This document shows, piece by piece, positions 33,481 to 46,157 of a stretch of 64,000 nucleotides of DNA. A program made the position numbers and the translations under genes. This DNA comes from Dendrobium chrysotoxum (lineage: Eukaryota > Streptophyta > Magnoliopsida > Asparagales > Orchidaceae). The notes under the pieces were generated by a model. It searched no databases. It saw only the letters and a program-made list of their open reading frames with translations, and was not told the origin of the DNA. How positions within the stretch are numbered: the stretch's first letter is position 1; each line of letters starts with the position of its first letter. The stretch is from NCBI GenBank assembly GCA_019925795.1, contig CM034307.1:18249197-18313196 (forward strand), given 5' to 3'.

Positions 33481-35100
33481 ACTAGGGCCAATCAAAACCC
33501 TAGGATCTACCTAGACCCTAGATCAACCTAGACCCTAGGATCTACCCAGATCTTAGATCAATCCAGATCAAATCCAAATTTCTAGACCAAAATCCAAGGT
33601 TCAAAGGCTCAGTCCTAAAAGCTTTTTTCCAGTGATTTTTCAAACACTTCAAACCTTATTCAAATGATGCCCAGTTCATGATATATCAATTAAATATTGA
33701 TTAGAAATGTTCCTAGGTCCTACCTTCTAAATTTGAGCTCAATCTGAGGTCTCTAACCTCAGAAATTGGATTGAAATCCAAAGGATATAAAACCTTCAAA
33801 TATTTATGGCCAATGCCCCTAGACCTACTACCTAGTAGATTTTAACTTTGGAGCCTTCTCCAAACCCTCTAACTATATCCAAACCCTTAATTAAGATATG
33901 TTAAACATTAAAATGCATTTTGATGGACCCACTTTGACCCCTAGTTGACTAGGGGTCAAAATGACCAAAATGCACTTTAAGGGTAATTTTGGAGTTTTCT
34001 TGAAATTCCAACATAACGTTTTCAAATTGAATCCCAAAAAACTCTTCCAATGCATCCTAATCACCATTAGAATTACATTAAACTCAAACCTAGACTCTGG
34101 TCAATCTTGGTTGACTAGGTCAACCCAAAATGACTAAAATACCCCATTGGGTATGAACAGTCATTTGGAATTAAATGATCCTATTTTTTAGATAGAACCA
34201 CTTCCATTCAACTCCAAATACTGAAACAAACCTGTTGGACCAAATCCCAGCCCTTGGGTCAATATGGTTGACCAAGTCAATCAGGGTTGACCCAAATGCC
34301 CTTTAAGGGTCAAATAAGTTATTTTTGACCCAAAGGGCCTTCTCAAACCTTGAGACTATTTCCAACAGACTCAAAATATCAAACAAAATCCATTAAGTTC
34401 AAGCCCAGACTCTAGGTCAACCTGGTTGACCAAGTCAACCTAGGTTGACCAAATAACCCTTTAAGGGTTAAATGGGCCAAATCAACCCTTATGACCAAAT
34501 CAAACCATTGGAGCCCTTAAATTCATTTCAAAAGATATTCCAATCATGATTCAAACATTTCCAAATTTTATTTTGGATTAAATCCTAGCTAGCTTGACTA
34601 AATCTCCAAGTCAACTCAACTAGATTTGATCAAACTTCTTTTTGTATATATGTATATATTTAAACTCTCATTCCATAGCCTTGAGCCTCCTCAAGACTAC
34701 TCTAATCAATTAGCATGAACATTTGACTGCCACCTCATTAGTCAAAGGCATAGTTGACTGGTCAAACTAGTCAACCAAGCCAAATTACACGCTTATGTGG
34801 CTTTGCCACCCTGGCAAGCCAAATCATCCTAATAAATCTAAACCCTCATGCTTTTGGAAAGCTAGGAGGGATACTTGGAAGTAGCCTAGAGCTTTCTCCC
34901 TCTCTTGATTAGGTTAATAATCATTAAGGAAGAAGGATAATTTCATCCTTACTCAAAGCTTTGGAATTACCCCATATGATCCAAACTTTGTAATTCTAGC
35001 AGTATCTATCTCACTCCAGCTCTCCCCCAGCTTCTCCATCTATAAATAAAGCCCCCCCAGCCATCTAAATGGTTACTACAAAGCTTGAGAGCCTAATTTG
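33481..35100 (+). promoter_or_regulatory. W-box-dense region ending in a TATA box
   Basis: Between about 33930 and 34790 I count over 20 TTGAC/GTCAA cores, many as the inverted pair GGTTGACCAAGTCAACC (for example 34424-34440). TTGAC(C/T) is the WRKY-factor W-box. A good TATA box, TATAAATAAA at 35041-35050, is followed by a GA-rich leader. The block starts with repeats of ACCCTAGGATCTACC (33495-33545). No protein is encoded. It looks like the U3 of a large LTR, but no matching second LTR was found in the window. Confidence 0.5.
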
Positions 35101-37449
35101 AGAAGAGAGAGAGAGAGAAAGGATAGTTGCTATAGTAGATCCTAAACCAGCCATAATAGCTCTTGGATCCTTGAAGGAAGTTGTAAAGGATTCAAATACC
35201 TTTCCAATAAGGCCAAGAACACTAAATTCCATCCACAAGATTGTAAGATATCTCAAGTTTTCTCTAAAACTTTAATTTGAAACTGCAAAAAATCTATAAC
35301 ACATGATGCCTCCAAACTTCAGGTGTTAGAAGATTAGATTTCCATAAACCCGTGTTTCAAATTTCATCCAATTTGGATGAGTATTTTGAAAGTCATGAGT
35401 GTTTTAATATTCTAGTTCATTTTGAATTAGTTTTCTCTGATTAGATCAGAGCCGTCCGATCATTTCTTAAGCAAGATCGGATGGCCCCTAATAAGCCATG
35501 TCAACCTACGGAATCGTGCATCCTCTTCAGGGTTCGAACGCGGGTCTTCTGAGTCTTCTGTACACCGACGTGGCAGGATCTTGATCGTCCACATTTTTTT
35601 GATATTGTTGATCCGATAATCCAGATTTGAGCTAACTCAAATTAAAATGGCGGCAGCTGGCAATGATTGGAAATGATTATTCTGTCGTTTAAAAAAATGA
35701 TATTAAAAATCAATTTTAATACCCAGAACTCGCAAATTTCATAAAAAATTCATTTGTTCACCAAATTTAGTGTTTTTAGGCTCATTGGAAAGGGCTTGAG
35801 CCTTACTATTTTTAAAAATTAAAATCAAAGTGTTTTGATGACTGGATTATGAGTTATTTGAGATTATTTGAAATTCATTTTAGCAATTTTCTCATAATCG
35901 TGTGATCAAATTGAGCCCAAATTTTGTTGAAATATTTTTGAGCATCTTAGGCATCACCTGCATTTTTCCCAAGACCAGATGCTTAAGGGATTGCTATGAG
36001 ATGAATTTACAAAGTAATAGGTCCATTTTAAACCCAAAACTTTAAAAATTCATAACTCTTTAAATTTGTAGAATTAGATTATTTTATTATTGTGGTGTGC
36101 TTATAAATGTCCCCAGGTTAAGTGACAAAAATTTCAAACCCATTTGAACACTAGAGACACCTAGAAAAAATAATTAAGTAAAAGGTCTAGTTAACTTAAA
36201 AAAATTCTAGGAAATTATACACACATCCAATAGAAATGAAACTTTAGAACATTGAACTTAGTGACATTTACATCTTAGGGAAAAATTTCATTGGATTTGC
36301 AGGTCATTAAGTCAGAAAATTAACCAAGTCAAAATTAAGCCCATTTTAGGAGCTAGAAATTTCAAAAAATGTAATAAATCAAAATTAAATCCAAAAATTA
36401 CAAATAATATATTAAACTGACCAAAATTTTATCTTTTATTTAGAAAAAATAAAAGCCCCATCACTAGACTTTTAATTTACCTTTAATTTAAGTTTTAGTA
36501 AAAATTAATAATTAATAATATAAAATACTTAAAAAATATTAAAAATGCCAAATAAATTCTAAACACCTAAAAACACTCCCATGTGTTATACCTTACCTTT
36601 GTGATTGATTCTATTCAGTTTAGGATAAGTTTGGATCAAAACAATCAAAACCTCCATAATTAAGTAATTTAAAAAATCCACTAATTAACTAAATTTTAAA
36701 AAATTATAATTAATTCAAATAAAATCAAAAAATGTTAAATAATATATCAAACTAACTAGAATTAAATCCTTACTCAAAGAAAATTAAAATCACTTTAACT
36801 TGACTTCAATTTTGAGAATAATTAAATTTAAGTAAAAATAAATATTTAAATAGTTTAATTAATTAAAAATAATTAAAAATTTCATAAAATTCCTAGACAC
36901 TTGAGAATTTCTCCTTAGGTCATTCCTGACCTTTGAAGTTGATTTCATGGAGTTGGGAGTTCATTTGGAACAAAATTATTAAAAGCCTGTTAATTAAACC
37001 AATTAAATAATTCAAATAAATACAAAGACTTTGCTTTAAAAAATTCATGACTAATTATAGAAAACTTAAAATTGAGTAAACTCAAAGGCATATTACTACA
37101 TGTGAGGTCTAATATTTATTAAAAATATCATATCATCAAAAATCACTTAAAATAAAAAATTCAACTTTTTGTTCAACTTTAGTTCAAATTTTAATTGTAA
37201 CTTCAAAAACTCATAACTTTCCATAGAAAAATCTAAATCCAGCAAACCCAAAGCCTAATTACTCTTTCAAAGGTCTAATATTTAAAAAAATATGAAAAAT
37301 TCAAAAATCTCTTTGAATATAAAATTTTTGACCCCTTAATTAATACATTAAAATAACCCAAAATTTTTAAAAATTTGATAAATAATTTTAAATTCCAAAA
37401 AATGTAAGTCATTATTAAAATCACTCAACAAACTCCTTAATACATAATA
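35101..37449. other. AT-rich noncoding, probable retroelement body
   Basis: Long A/T-rich stretches with recurring words such as AAAATTCATAACTC and TTAAAAATT; one GC-richer patch near 35500-35590. No gene seen. Confidence 0.45.
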
Positions 37450-40360
37450 ATCACTCCAAAGATGAAGTTTTTAGGATGGACTACTTAGGCTGTGGGGCTA
37501 AGTGTCCTAAGAAGGCAAAGTTCCTTGAGCTTGGTGGCATAACGCCATGAACAGATTCAATGGAATGTAAAATCTTAAAATCAATTGTTCATTAATAATC
37601 TAACCAAATTAAAAATTCTTAATTGAACTACCTCAATCAAGTTTTTAGGATGGACTGCTCTGGGCTACGGAGCTATGTATTCTAGGGAGGCCTAGTTCCT
37701 CGAGCCTGGTGGCACAACGCCACGATCTGGTTGATGGAAAACATAAATTAATTAAATCTTTAAAATCAGCCACAAATTAATTTAATTAAAAATTATTAAT
37801 TCTTAATCTTTCTTTAATTAAACTTATTCAATCAATTAACCTTTAAAACCTAACTTAAGTTACGCTCTAACACACTGATACTTAACTTTTAACTTGAATC
37901 TTTCCCTTGGCCTTTAACAAATATAAACTCTAAAAAAAATTAACAAGAAACCCATTTTAGGACATATCCAAACCACACAACCTATCTCACACATTTCAGA
38001 TGGTTTTTTAGGACAACCAACTCTAGTCTTAGGCTAGGTTAGTGTTTACTTTTCTACTGCGTGCTAGGATTTTTGTGATTTTCACTACATGTTGGTTGCT
38101 AGTGTAAATTGATGTGTTTATTTATTTAATTTCTATACTATGTGATATATTTGATGGGTGTTAGATTTATCATTAGTTCAGGGTGATTTAAATACTGATA
38201 TAATCTTATGTAGGTGGCTATGCTTATATAGGTCATTAAAATTAAAGGGGGCAAAGTTAAATTTAAATTAATCAAATTTCTACAGGTGCTCTAGAATGTT
38301 AAGTTCCCCTTTAAAAATTAAAAGAGCATAGCTAAGTGTGTCTGGTTTGAGCATTTTAAATTTCATTATATTAACTGTTTGGGATGATTAAAATATAATT
38401 GCTTAAGATATCCATGCAGGTGTTCAAATTTAGATTTTTAATTTTTATTAAATATAATTTAAATTTATTAAGTTGTAAATCAAAGTGACATTTGAGAGGG
38501 GATATATAAGTATCCAACTTAGATTCTAAAGATGAGAGAATATCCCTTAGGGGAGAGTTCTTCTCCATTTGGTAGACTAAGTTAGGATAATTTCAAATAT
38601 CCAAAGGGAAAAGAAAATACCTCTTTCAAGGGGGAGTTTCTTTTCATTTGGATATCCGAACTCAAAGGATCTAAGAAGTTTACAGAAGAACGAAGAAGTG
38701 GAGATCGAGAAAAATCTCATTCTCAGATTCACTTGAGTCTTTGGAGTAGAATATGGATTATTGTCAGTGGTACCCGGCCACTTTACTTTCGGTAGACCCT
38801 GGGTTGTAATATTAAAAGGCACTTGCCTATAGATATTTTATTTATTTAATTGATTTAATTATCTAATTGATTATTTGATGTTGATTGTGATATAGAATTA
38901 CATGCTTTTAGTAGTTTTTTGGAGCTCTTGCATATCGATCTTTGTCCTTTCCTAGAACCCGATCGGAGGCTCATAAGGGAATATTAAAATTCTTTTACTT
39001 AAACAAAATTAAAAATTTTAAGCTCACATAGAAATCAAATATTTTAAGAAGTAAGCCCAGGTCTACTGGGAGTTCTCATAACATATTTACTGCATTATTC
39101 TTTCCTTTTATTAGGCACCTCCCCACCAGTGGATTCTGGTAGACCACCTGGCCAATAAGGGTGCATATCTGTTAAGGAGAATTTATGCATTTTAGGATAA
39201 AAACCTATTTTTAAGTATTTTTAAAACTACTTCATTTCAAATTTCAAGCATTTGAGTCGACTAGCATGCATTGCATTAGTTACAAATTAAATTGAGTCTA
39301 AAACTTAATGTATTATTTTATTTAAGTTTTATAATACCCAACATATGTTAAGGGGTCAATTAGGACTACTCTAGATGTTGGCCCTATTCTCTAAAAAAAA
39401 ACTTATCTTAAGTAACATCCTTATCACTCTACATTAAACGATCGGACACATGGCTTTAAAGCGCTTAGGTGGTTTAGCTGGCTCCCTAATCCAGGTCGAG
39501 GTAAGTCTAGATCCTACATTGCATTAGATAGGTTCAGGTCACTGATTTTTAATACCTAAATTTTGATTTAGGTTCTGAGATAGGCTAAGGATATCAGACC
39601 TCAACCTTCGAGAATCTAATCACAACCTTCTAATAAAATTGACAATTCAAATTAAAATTCTTTTAATAAAATTTAAGCCCAACACTTAAGATAGGTTGGG
39701 GTACTTTTGAATAATTTTAGAATATCAAAGTACCTCCTACCTTTCATTCATTGATCTCTAAAATAAATGTTCATTTTAGATCCAATCCTTATTAAAATTT
39801 TAATCATCGCTTTCTTTAACATTAAACTTTGAAATCTTAAAATAAAATTTTTATCGCTATTTTATTTAAGAGTATTCATAGGAAATTCCAGTTTCTTATG
39901 ATGTAATTAACTATGAGGGCTTGCGCTCATAGGAGATTTAGTAACCCAGATAAAATCCCAAAATCAATTTTTTAAAATCTCAATTAATTATCTTTAGGAA
40001 AATTTAAATCAAAATCAACGATCATTATTATCATTTTCAAATGATCAATAATTGATATCTTCTTTCCATAAAAGATATATCAATTATTATCGTAACTTTG
40101 ATTATGAAGTTTATGATATTTCACACAAATTATCATAATTAAATACCTGATTGAATGATCATTTTGACCCTTTAGGGTCATATATAATTCTTTCCCAAAT
40201 TTGACTATGATAATCAAGATTAAATTTCAATCCTATAAATTAAACCCATTAAGGAATGATATTTTTTCCTCTTGGGGTAATATATTATTCATAATGACAT
40301 CTTCAATTTGAAGATTGAAATTTAAGAAATTAAATCACCCAAAGATAATTAATCTTTTTA
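37450..40360 (+). repeat. family A noncoding repeat, copy 2
   Basis: Matches copy 1 (inverted, 3300-5830) and copy 3 (61890-63830). Landmarks: a duplicated TTTAGGATGGACT... module (37459-37560 and 37635-37735, each ending TGGTGGCA(C/T)AACGCCA), TAGGTGGCTATGCTTATATA (38212), TAGACCCTGGGTTGTA (38797), AGGCACCTCCCCACC (39114), TTTAGCTGGCTCCCTAA (39474). Ends in a copy-specific set of degenerate repeats (about 40005-40330). No coding domain. Confidence 0.6.
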
Positions 40361-40619
40361 AAAACTCAGCACTTTTAAATCAAAAACATGGTCACCAAGC
40401 TTAGTATCAACCAAATACATAATTGACTCAAGAAATGTAGAAATAATAAAAGGTAAAATAACACTCTTATAGACACTTTGACCCTATTCTGTCCAGTCTT
40501 GAGTTGAACAATGTTGCACAGTATAAGGTGGACCTGAAATGTTAGTACACAAGAAAAAATAGATATGAAATAATAACAATTACTCGGAGATCGCATAGTA
40601 ATGAATCCAATAATATTTG

Positions 40620-40877
40620 TTATCATCAAAATCATAAGACTTCGGTCCAGATTTGCAACATCTTTTCCTCAAAAATCAAGTAAATTTTCTAAAAAAATCC
40701 ATAAAAAATTCCATCGAATTAAATTATTGCCAATGGAATTTTTGGTTTTCGCCAATTTTTCAAGTGAATTTTTCATCAAAAATTTCCAGTAAAAAGTCCA
40801 CCGAAAAAAATGCTAGAATTTTTGGCAAAATGTTTTTGCCAGAATTTCCACTAGTAATGGTCATTATTCCTGTAATG
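40620..40877 (-). repeat. degenerate CACTA-type terminus fragment
   Basis: The right edge CATTATTCCTGTAATG is the reverse complement of CATTACAGGAATAATG, close to the CACTACAGGAAAA ends at 11057 and 12344. Inside are repeated CCAATGGAATTTTTGG, TCACCGA/CCACCGAAAA-type words resembling decayed subterminal repeats. No opposite end was found. Confidence 0.4.
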
Positions 40878-40879
40878 GT

Positions 40880-43800
40880 AAATCAAAAGAATATCAACTT
40901 TATATCCTTTTAAATATTCAACTAAAGCTCAAAGTTTTATATAAATAGCAGAAAGCATAAATGTATTTATATTTATTTAAAATATTAACTGATACAAGCC
41001 CAAAATCATATATATACAATATCTAAGATATGTAATAAATCAGTGCATCACTATAAATAATATTTCATGACTATAAAAAGAAAAGAAAGATTGACAGATA
41101 TGGAAAGAAACTCCAGCCTTCATCCTAGAACAACCTCAGTCTACATAATCCTTACCCTTGTCTGAAAATATATAAAAATCACATAATGAGTACATAGCCC
41201 ATCAAGTAACCAATATCTACAACTGAAGTCAATACATTACATAGAAGTAATAAAAATATAACATAGGAACATGTAGCAGTTAATATATCATGTAATTCAT
41301 ATACAGTCTTATCATATCATATCAACCATATCTTTATCATATATTACATGTTCATATCAGTACCATTTCAGTCTAGTTACATGTCAATCATGCGATGCAA
41401 TCAATCCTATCATCAGTCAATTAATTATCGTTCATATCTCATGTGTTATCAGTCTTATCAATTATCAATTATATTTATCCTCTATTTGAAGTCTGTCATA
41501 TCTATCATTTTTGTATGTATCATATCATATATATAATTATGTTGCTATTATGTCTGCACATTAATGTTAAATTCAACAAGGCAGAACATCTAGCTTTAAT
41601 ATGATATTTTTAACATCTTTAACCTCAACTATCCACCAATTGGTTATTATTTTTTTATTTAATCCCAACTGTTAATCAATTGATCATCAGTTTTTAATTT
41701 AATTCCAACAATCAACTAGTTGATTATCAGTCTTTATCTTACCATCCTCATTCATAAACCTTAAATTAGTTCATAGGTGGCTTTAAGTAAATCATTAAGA
41801 GTTGTCACTCTCTACCTATCCATGTAATTCAATCAATTATTTATAGGCTACAAATATGATTATACCACAAATCTTTTGTTAAAGAAAAGCCCATTGGCCC
41901 ACCCACATGTATAGGGTATTACATTTTAAAAGCCAACCCATATTAATTATAATCTTGATAATCATCCTTTCTTACCTACATGTAAATACATTATGCATTA
42001 ATCTTATTATTTTCTCTAGGTAATTCAACATTCAACTTAATGTATAAAATGTAATGATCTATAAAATGAAAAAAAAAATTGCACATTATTCATTAATTTT
42101 AGAAAAATCATAACTATCAATTTATCTGGTTAAAGTTTTAAATAAATAAGTCAATATTTAGAATAGTGATACTACACATACTAAAAGTTATACAATAAAA
42201 GTTCACTAAAATGAGAGATGTTGTATTTTTTATCATTTTTAAGAGGGAGAAATATACCAAACTCTAAATCATTAAAAATATAAGTAAAGTAAAGGTTACT
42301 TATAATGATCAGAATATTTTTTGTAATAAAAGCAAGGGACAGAAAAGCCTAGAAACCTTCTCTCTCTTTTCTCTCCCCTCTCATCTCTCCCCCTTCTCTT
42401 TCCCCCTTATTTCTTTACTTCCTCGATAAGGCAAGGAATTGAGGGAGGGATAACTTAGTGTTAAGTGATATTTTTATTTAAATATTTTAAAAAATCATTT
42501 TTGTGCCCAGCACTGGGGGGTGGCGCCTAAGCCTTAGCAACATTGCGTTGTATGTCAATCCCAAAGTTACTATTAAATAGTGTCTTCAATGCCTGAGCGG
42601 TAGTTCCTAGCACCACAACACTCTTAGCATCGCTGCACTCATAAGCACAACACTGTAGTGCTACATATAGATTTTTTATATTTTCAAAATAAATATCATT
42701 CTATAAAATTTAGGATTATTACAATTGGGGCTTTACCATTCCCTAAAATATGTAAACATAATGAATAATGAGCAAAAACTCAAGTAGGTTACATTAAACC
42801 TATAAGTGCATTTAATGCACAAAAATAAAATAATATGCATGATATTATTCAATTTATCATAAAGAACTAAATTTGTGCTGAATAAGTAAATCTCTATCTT
42901 ACTCATGTATATGTATCATATGCAATTTAATTATGACCATGGCTATCATTTTAAAATCATATATCATATAGGTCATTCTATCATATCAAAAGATTTAAGA
43001 AAATATATTTACCAAATAAAACAATATCTCATATACATGTATATTAAGCAAGATAGGAATTCTAGCTAATCATGTCATACCATGTGTTATTTTCTATATA
43101 CCAACCATAGAAAGTTAGGTACAGTATCATATCATGTCATATAAGTTAGAATAGTCAAATGGCATAGTAAACGGGAGTCGTCACCCCTAACCCGTCAATA
43201 TTCAAAATCAAATAATTTTCCCCTAATATTATTCATTATGTATCAAGCTTGCACCACTAACCCATATTTAAAGAAAAGCCCATCGGACTACCCTCCTACA
43301 TAGGGTATCATATATTTTTTTATCCTAAATCATATAGTAGCCAGCCTTTCTTGCATACACATTTTACAGCACACAAAATACAGTAAACAAGTGATATTAT
43401 ACTCAATATTTTAAATCATTAAATCATTTTAATGCATATAAAATTTATATATGAATCATGAATAATTAAATTTATTAGAGAATTTATTATACCTTTTTAC
43501 TTGTATATAACAATAATAGATGAATTATAATAAGTATGTATGTGATAAACTTGTATTAAAAGTTTTGTAAATTATTTTTCAAAATTTAAATATATCTAAA
43601 TTACTCAAATTAGGACATGTTTCCTAAAATACAGAAGTACTAAGTGAAAATTGAATATTATTATGTCAATATGTGTTGAATTATTATAACTATAACATAC
43701 TAAAAGTTATATGGTGAAGTTTGCTAAAATTTGAGAAATCCAACTTTTGTAAGTTTTGATCAAATTCAAAATTAAAAAACATAAAATAAGATAAATCATT

Positions 43801-44480
43801 GAAATCAGAGGGAGGATATTTGCAGTGCCAAGCAATTTTCTTAACTTGTCCGTTCAGTAAAAGGCCTATATGACCCTCAAACCTAGATTTCTCTCTCCTA
43901 ACCTCTATCTTTTTCTTCTTGTTTCCCTACTCCTCTTTCTATGTTAATACAAAATGAGAATTAAATGGCCATTTAAGTTACATGAAGTGGGTTGGGATAT
44001 TTAAGAATTAAAGCTAAGGGTAGAAATATAACTATATAAATTGTTTAGTTTTTAATATAAAGTTCTTATAAATCCTTTTATATCTTCAAATTCAGGGCTC
44101 TAAAAATTCTAAAAAATATTTATAAAATAGCTCTGTATATCTAGAATGCTATGGTGAAATTGGTTTATAAAACAAATATTAGACGATTCTGGAGAACTCA
44201 CTTGCATCAATATGTGTTAATTTATTAAAGAATCTTAATTAAATAAGGAACATATTATTTTTATATCAACAATGTCCATAAAATTAGAGAAAAAATATTA
44301 TAATTAGGTTGCACCATTTTATATGATGTTACAGATGGTTTGAAAATTTGGCTTATAATAATTGCATAAATATTAGTTAAATACTATGGGTCAAAATATG
44401 TCTTATAAATATTTAAGGCTTGTGCCTATGTTTCTTAGCTAAATAGTCATAATGTTTTTTAAATGCCCAAAAATAAATAA
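40880..44480. repeat. family C noncoding blocks (probable LTR sequence)
   Basis: Contains two related blocks in direct order: near 41882 and 43271 both read AAAGAAAAGCCCAT(T/C)GG...CC..CATAGGGTAT. The first block resembles 57240-58600, both having ATAGCCCA(T/G)(C/T)AAGTAACCAA followed later by a CT-rich stretch (42358-42425, 58385-58435). A local tandem repeat of about 50 bp lies at 41590-41760 (CAACTATCCACCAATTGGTT type). No gene seen. Confidence 0.5.
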
Positions 44481-45960
44481 CTCTCAGTACCCAGAAACAA
44501 AGTGACTCATTTTTGGAAATAATTAACTTGAACCTTATATGGACTCAATAAATCCATACCTAAAATAATATCAAACTCAAAAATAGGAAACAAAATCAAA
44601 CTAGACCTCCATTTCCTATTAGATATCTCAATATCACATAAGCAGACCTATTAGTAACCATACCAGATCTAGTAGGTAAAATAATAAACAGACAAAATGA
44701 CAGTAAAATTGAAGGAATATATAGTAAATTAAAATAATCCTCAAAAATAAATGAATAGCAAACTCCATAATAAAATAAAATATGACATGACTAATAAAAA
44801 ATACAAGTCGTACATGTCATAATATTTGGAGCATCTTGAGCCTCCTGCTGAGTTACATTGTATAAATGTTCTAAAACTGGAGTTGACATAACAAACTTAC
44901 CAAGCTCTCTCTAGCCACTACAGATGGTCTCCCTACCATAGAACTTGCCACAAAATTAGAATCACTACCTCTATTAGAAGATCTCTCAGCAAGAGCATGA
45001 AGTGAGGATTTATCTTGGGTCTCCATGCTAGCTTGATAGAGCTCTCAAACACTAAGCTCGAATCTTCTATCAAATCAAGCTTGTGGACACTCAGCCACTT
45101 TGTGTCCAATATGACCATATTGAAAACATTATCCAGTCATCTTATAGCACTAATCAGAATGTTGTCTACCAAAACTATGACACATAGGTGATTAAATGAT
45201 AGAACCAAAACTAGCTATGCTGTCACTACCAAAAATTAATATAGAGTACTGCCCCCTCTCTTGGACTCTCTTGGTCTAAATATGCTCTTCTTTCAATAAA
45301 TCAACTACCAGAAGTCTCTCCACCAAATCTCTTCCTACTAGCCATCCACCACTATTGAGTAGCTACCAGATCACTCTCAATCAAACGAGTTCTCTCCACA
45401 AGTTCAAAAAAATTAGAAATATGGAATGGAACTAGTTGTTGTATTGTCCCATAATCCCCTCAAAAATCTATAACACTTCTCATCATGAGTGCTAAGAAAC
45501 TGTAGAGTATACTTGGCTAAAGCAATAAATTCTACCACATACTACATAATGGTTATACTCCCCAGCACCAACCTCAAAAAAGTCTCATGCACCTATGGAC
45601 ATGTATAAGGGGGTATAAACCAAGCATGAAACACCTTAGAAAACTTCTATCAACTATTTAGAGAGTTCAGTCTCCCTATCCACTAGCTGTCAGCCTCACC
45701 ATTAATTAAAAAAAATTGTTAACAGTACCTTCCTCTTAGAAGGATACTACATACCATAAAATATATTCTCTAGTCTCCTCAACTAATCCTCTACTGCCCT
45801 AGGCTCCTCAGCACCCTCAAATCTTAGAGGCTTTAATCTCAAAAACTTCTACAGATGTAGATCTAATAGTAGGAACTCAGCTTTATGCATCACCCATCAG
45901 TTGGGCTATCAGGATGAAAAATTATAAAACTGTATCAAAACTGACTACCAGAGAAGTACT
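44480..45960 (-). pseudogene. Ty3-gypsy gag-protease relic
   Basis: Read on the minus strand in broken frames: a gag capsid piece YVVEFIALAKYTLQFLSTHD (near 45530, family pattern YE.EF..LarfaP.lv.te..k) continuing EKCYRFLRGL; a knuckle CFQYGHIGHKVAEC (near 45130) in which the second Cys is Tyr; then near 44590 FDIILGMDLLSPYKVQVNYF, matching the gypsy protease end FDVILGMDWL. Reverse transcriptase, RNase H and integrase are absent from the neighbouring sequence. The gag and knuckle style fits chromovirus-like (Tekay/Del-type) elements. Many stops; dead. Confidence 0.65.
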
Positions 45961-46143
45961 ATATACAGGTGTTCCCTAACTGGCTCTCTATTTGCATGTA
46001 ATGTCTATAATCACACATAATGCTTAATTAAATATACATGTACATGAAAACTTCAAATAATGAATGTCAGATAATTTCAAATCACCCCACTGACCTACTC
46101 ATTATTTTTTATATCTTTATTTTACAATTAATTTCTATAATTA

Positions 46144-46155
46144 TAGCTTTGGTAC
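46144..46155 (-). other. primer-binding site of the gypsy relic
   Basis: On the minus strand TGGTACCAAAGC, 10 of 12 matches to the initiator Met tRNA site TGGTATCAGAGC, lying just upstream of the gag relic and just after sequence ending GACAAACTTTTT. This marks the inner end of a 5' LTR at higher coordinates. Confidence 0.6.
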
Positions 46156-46157
46156 CA

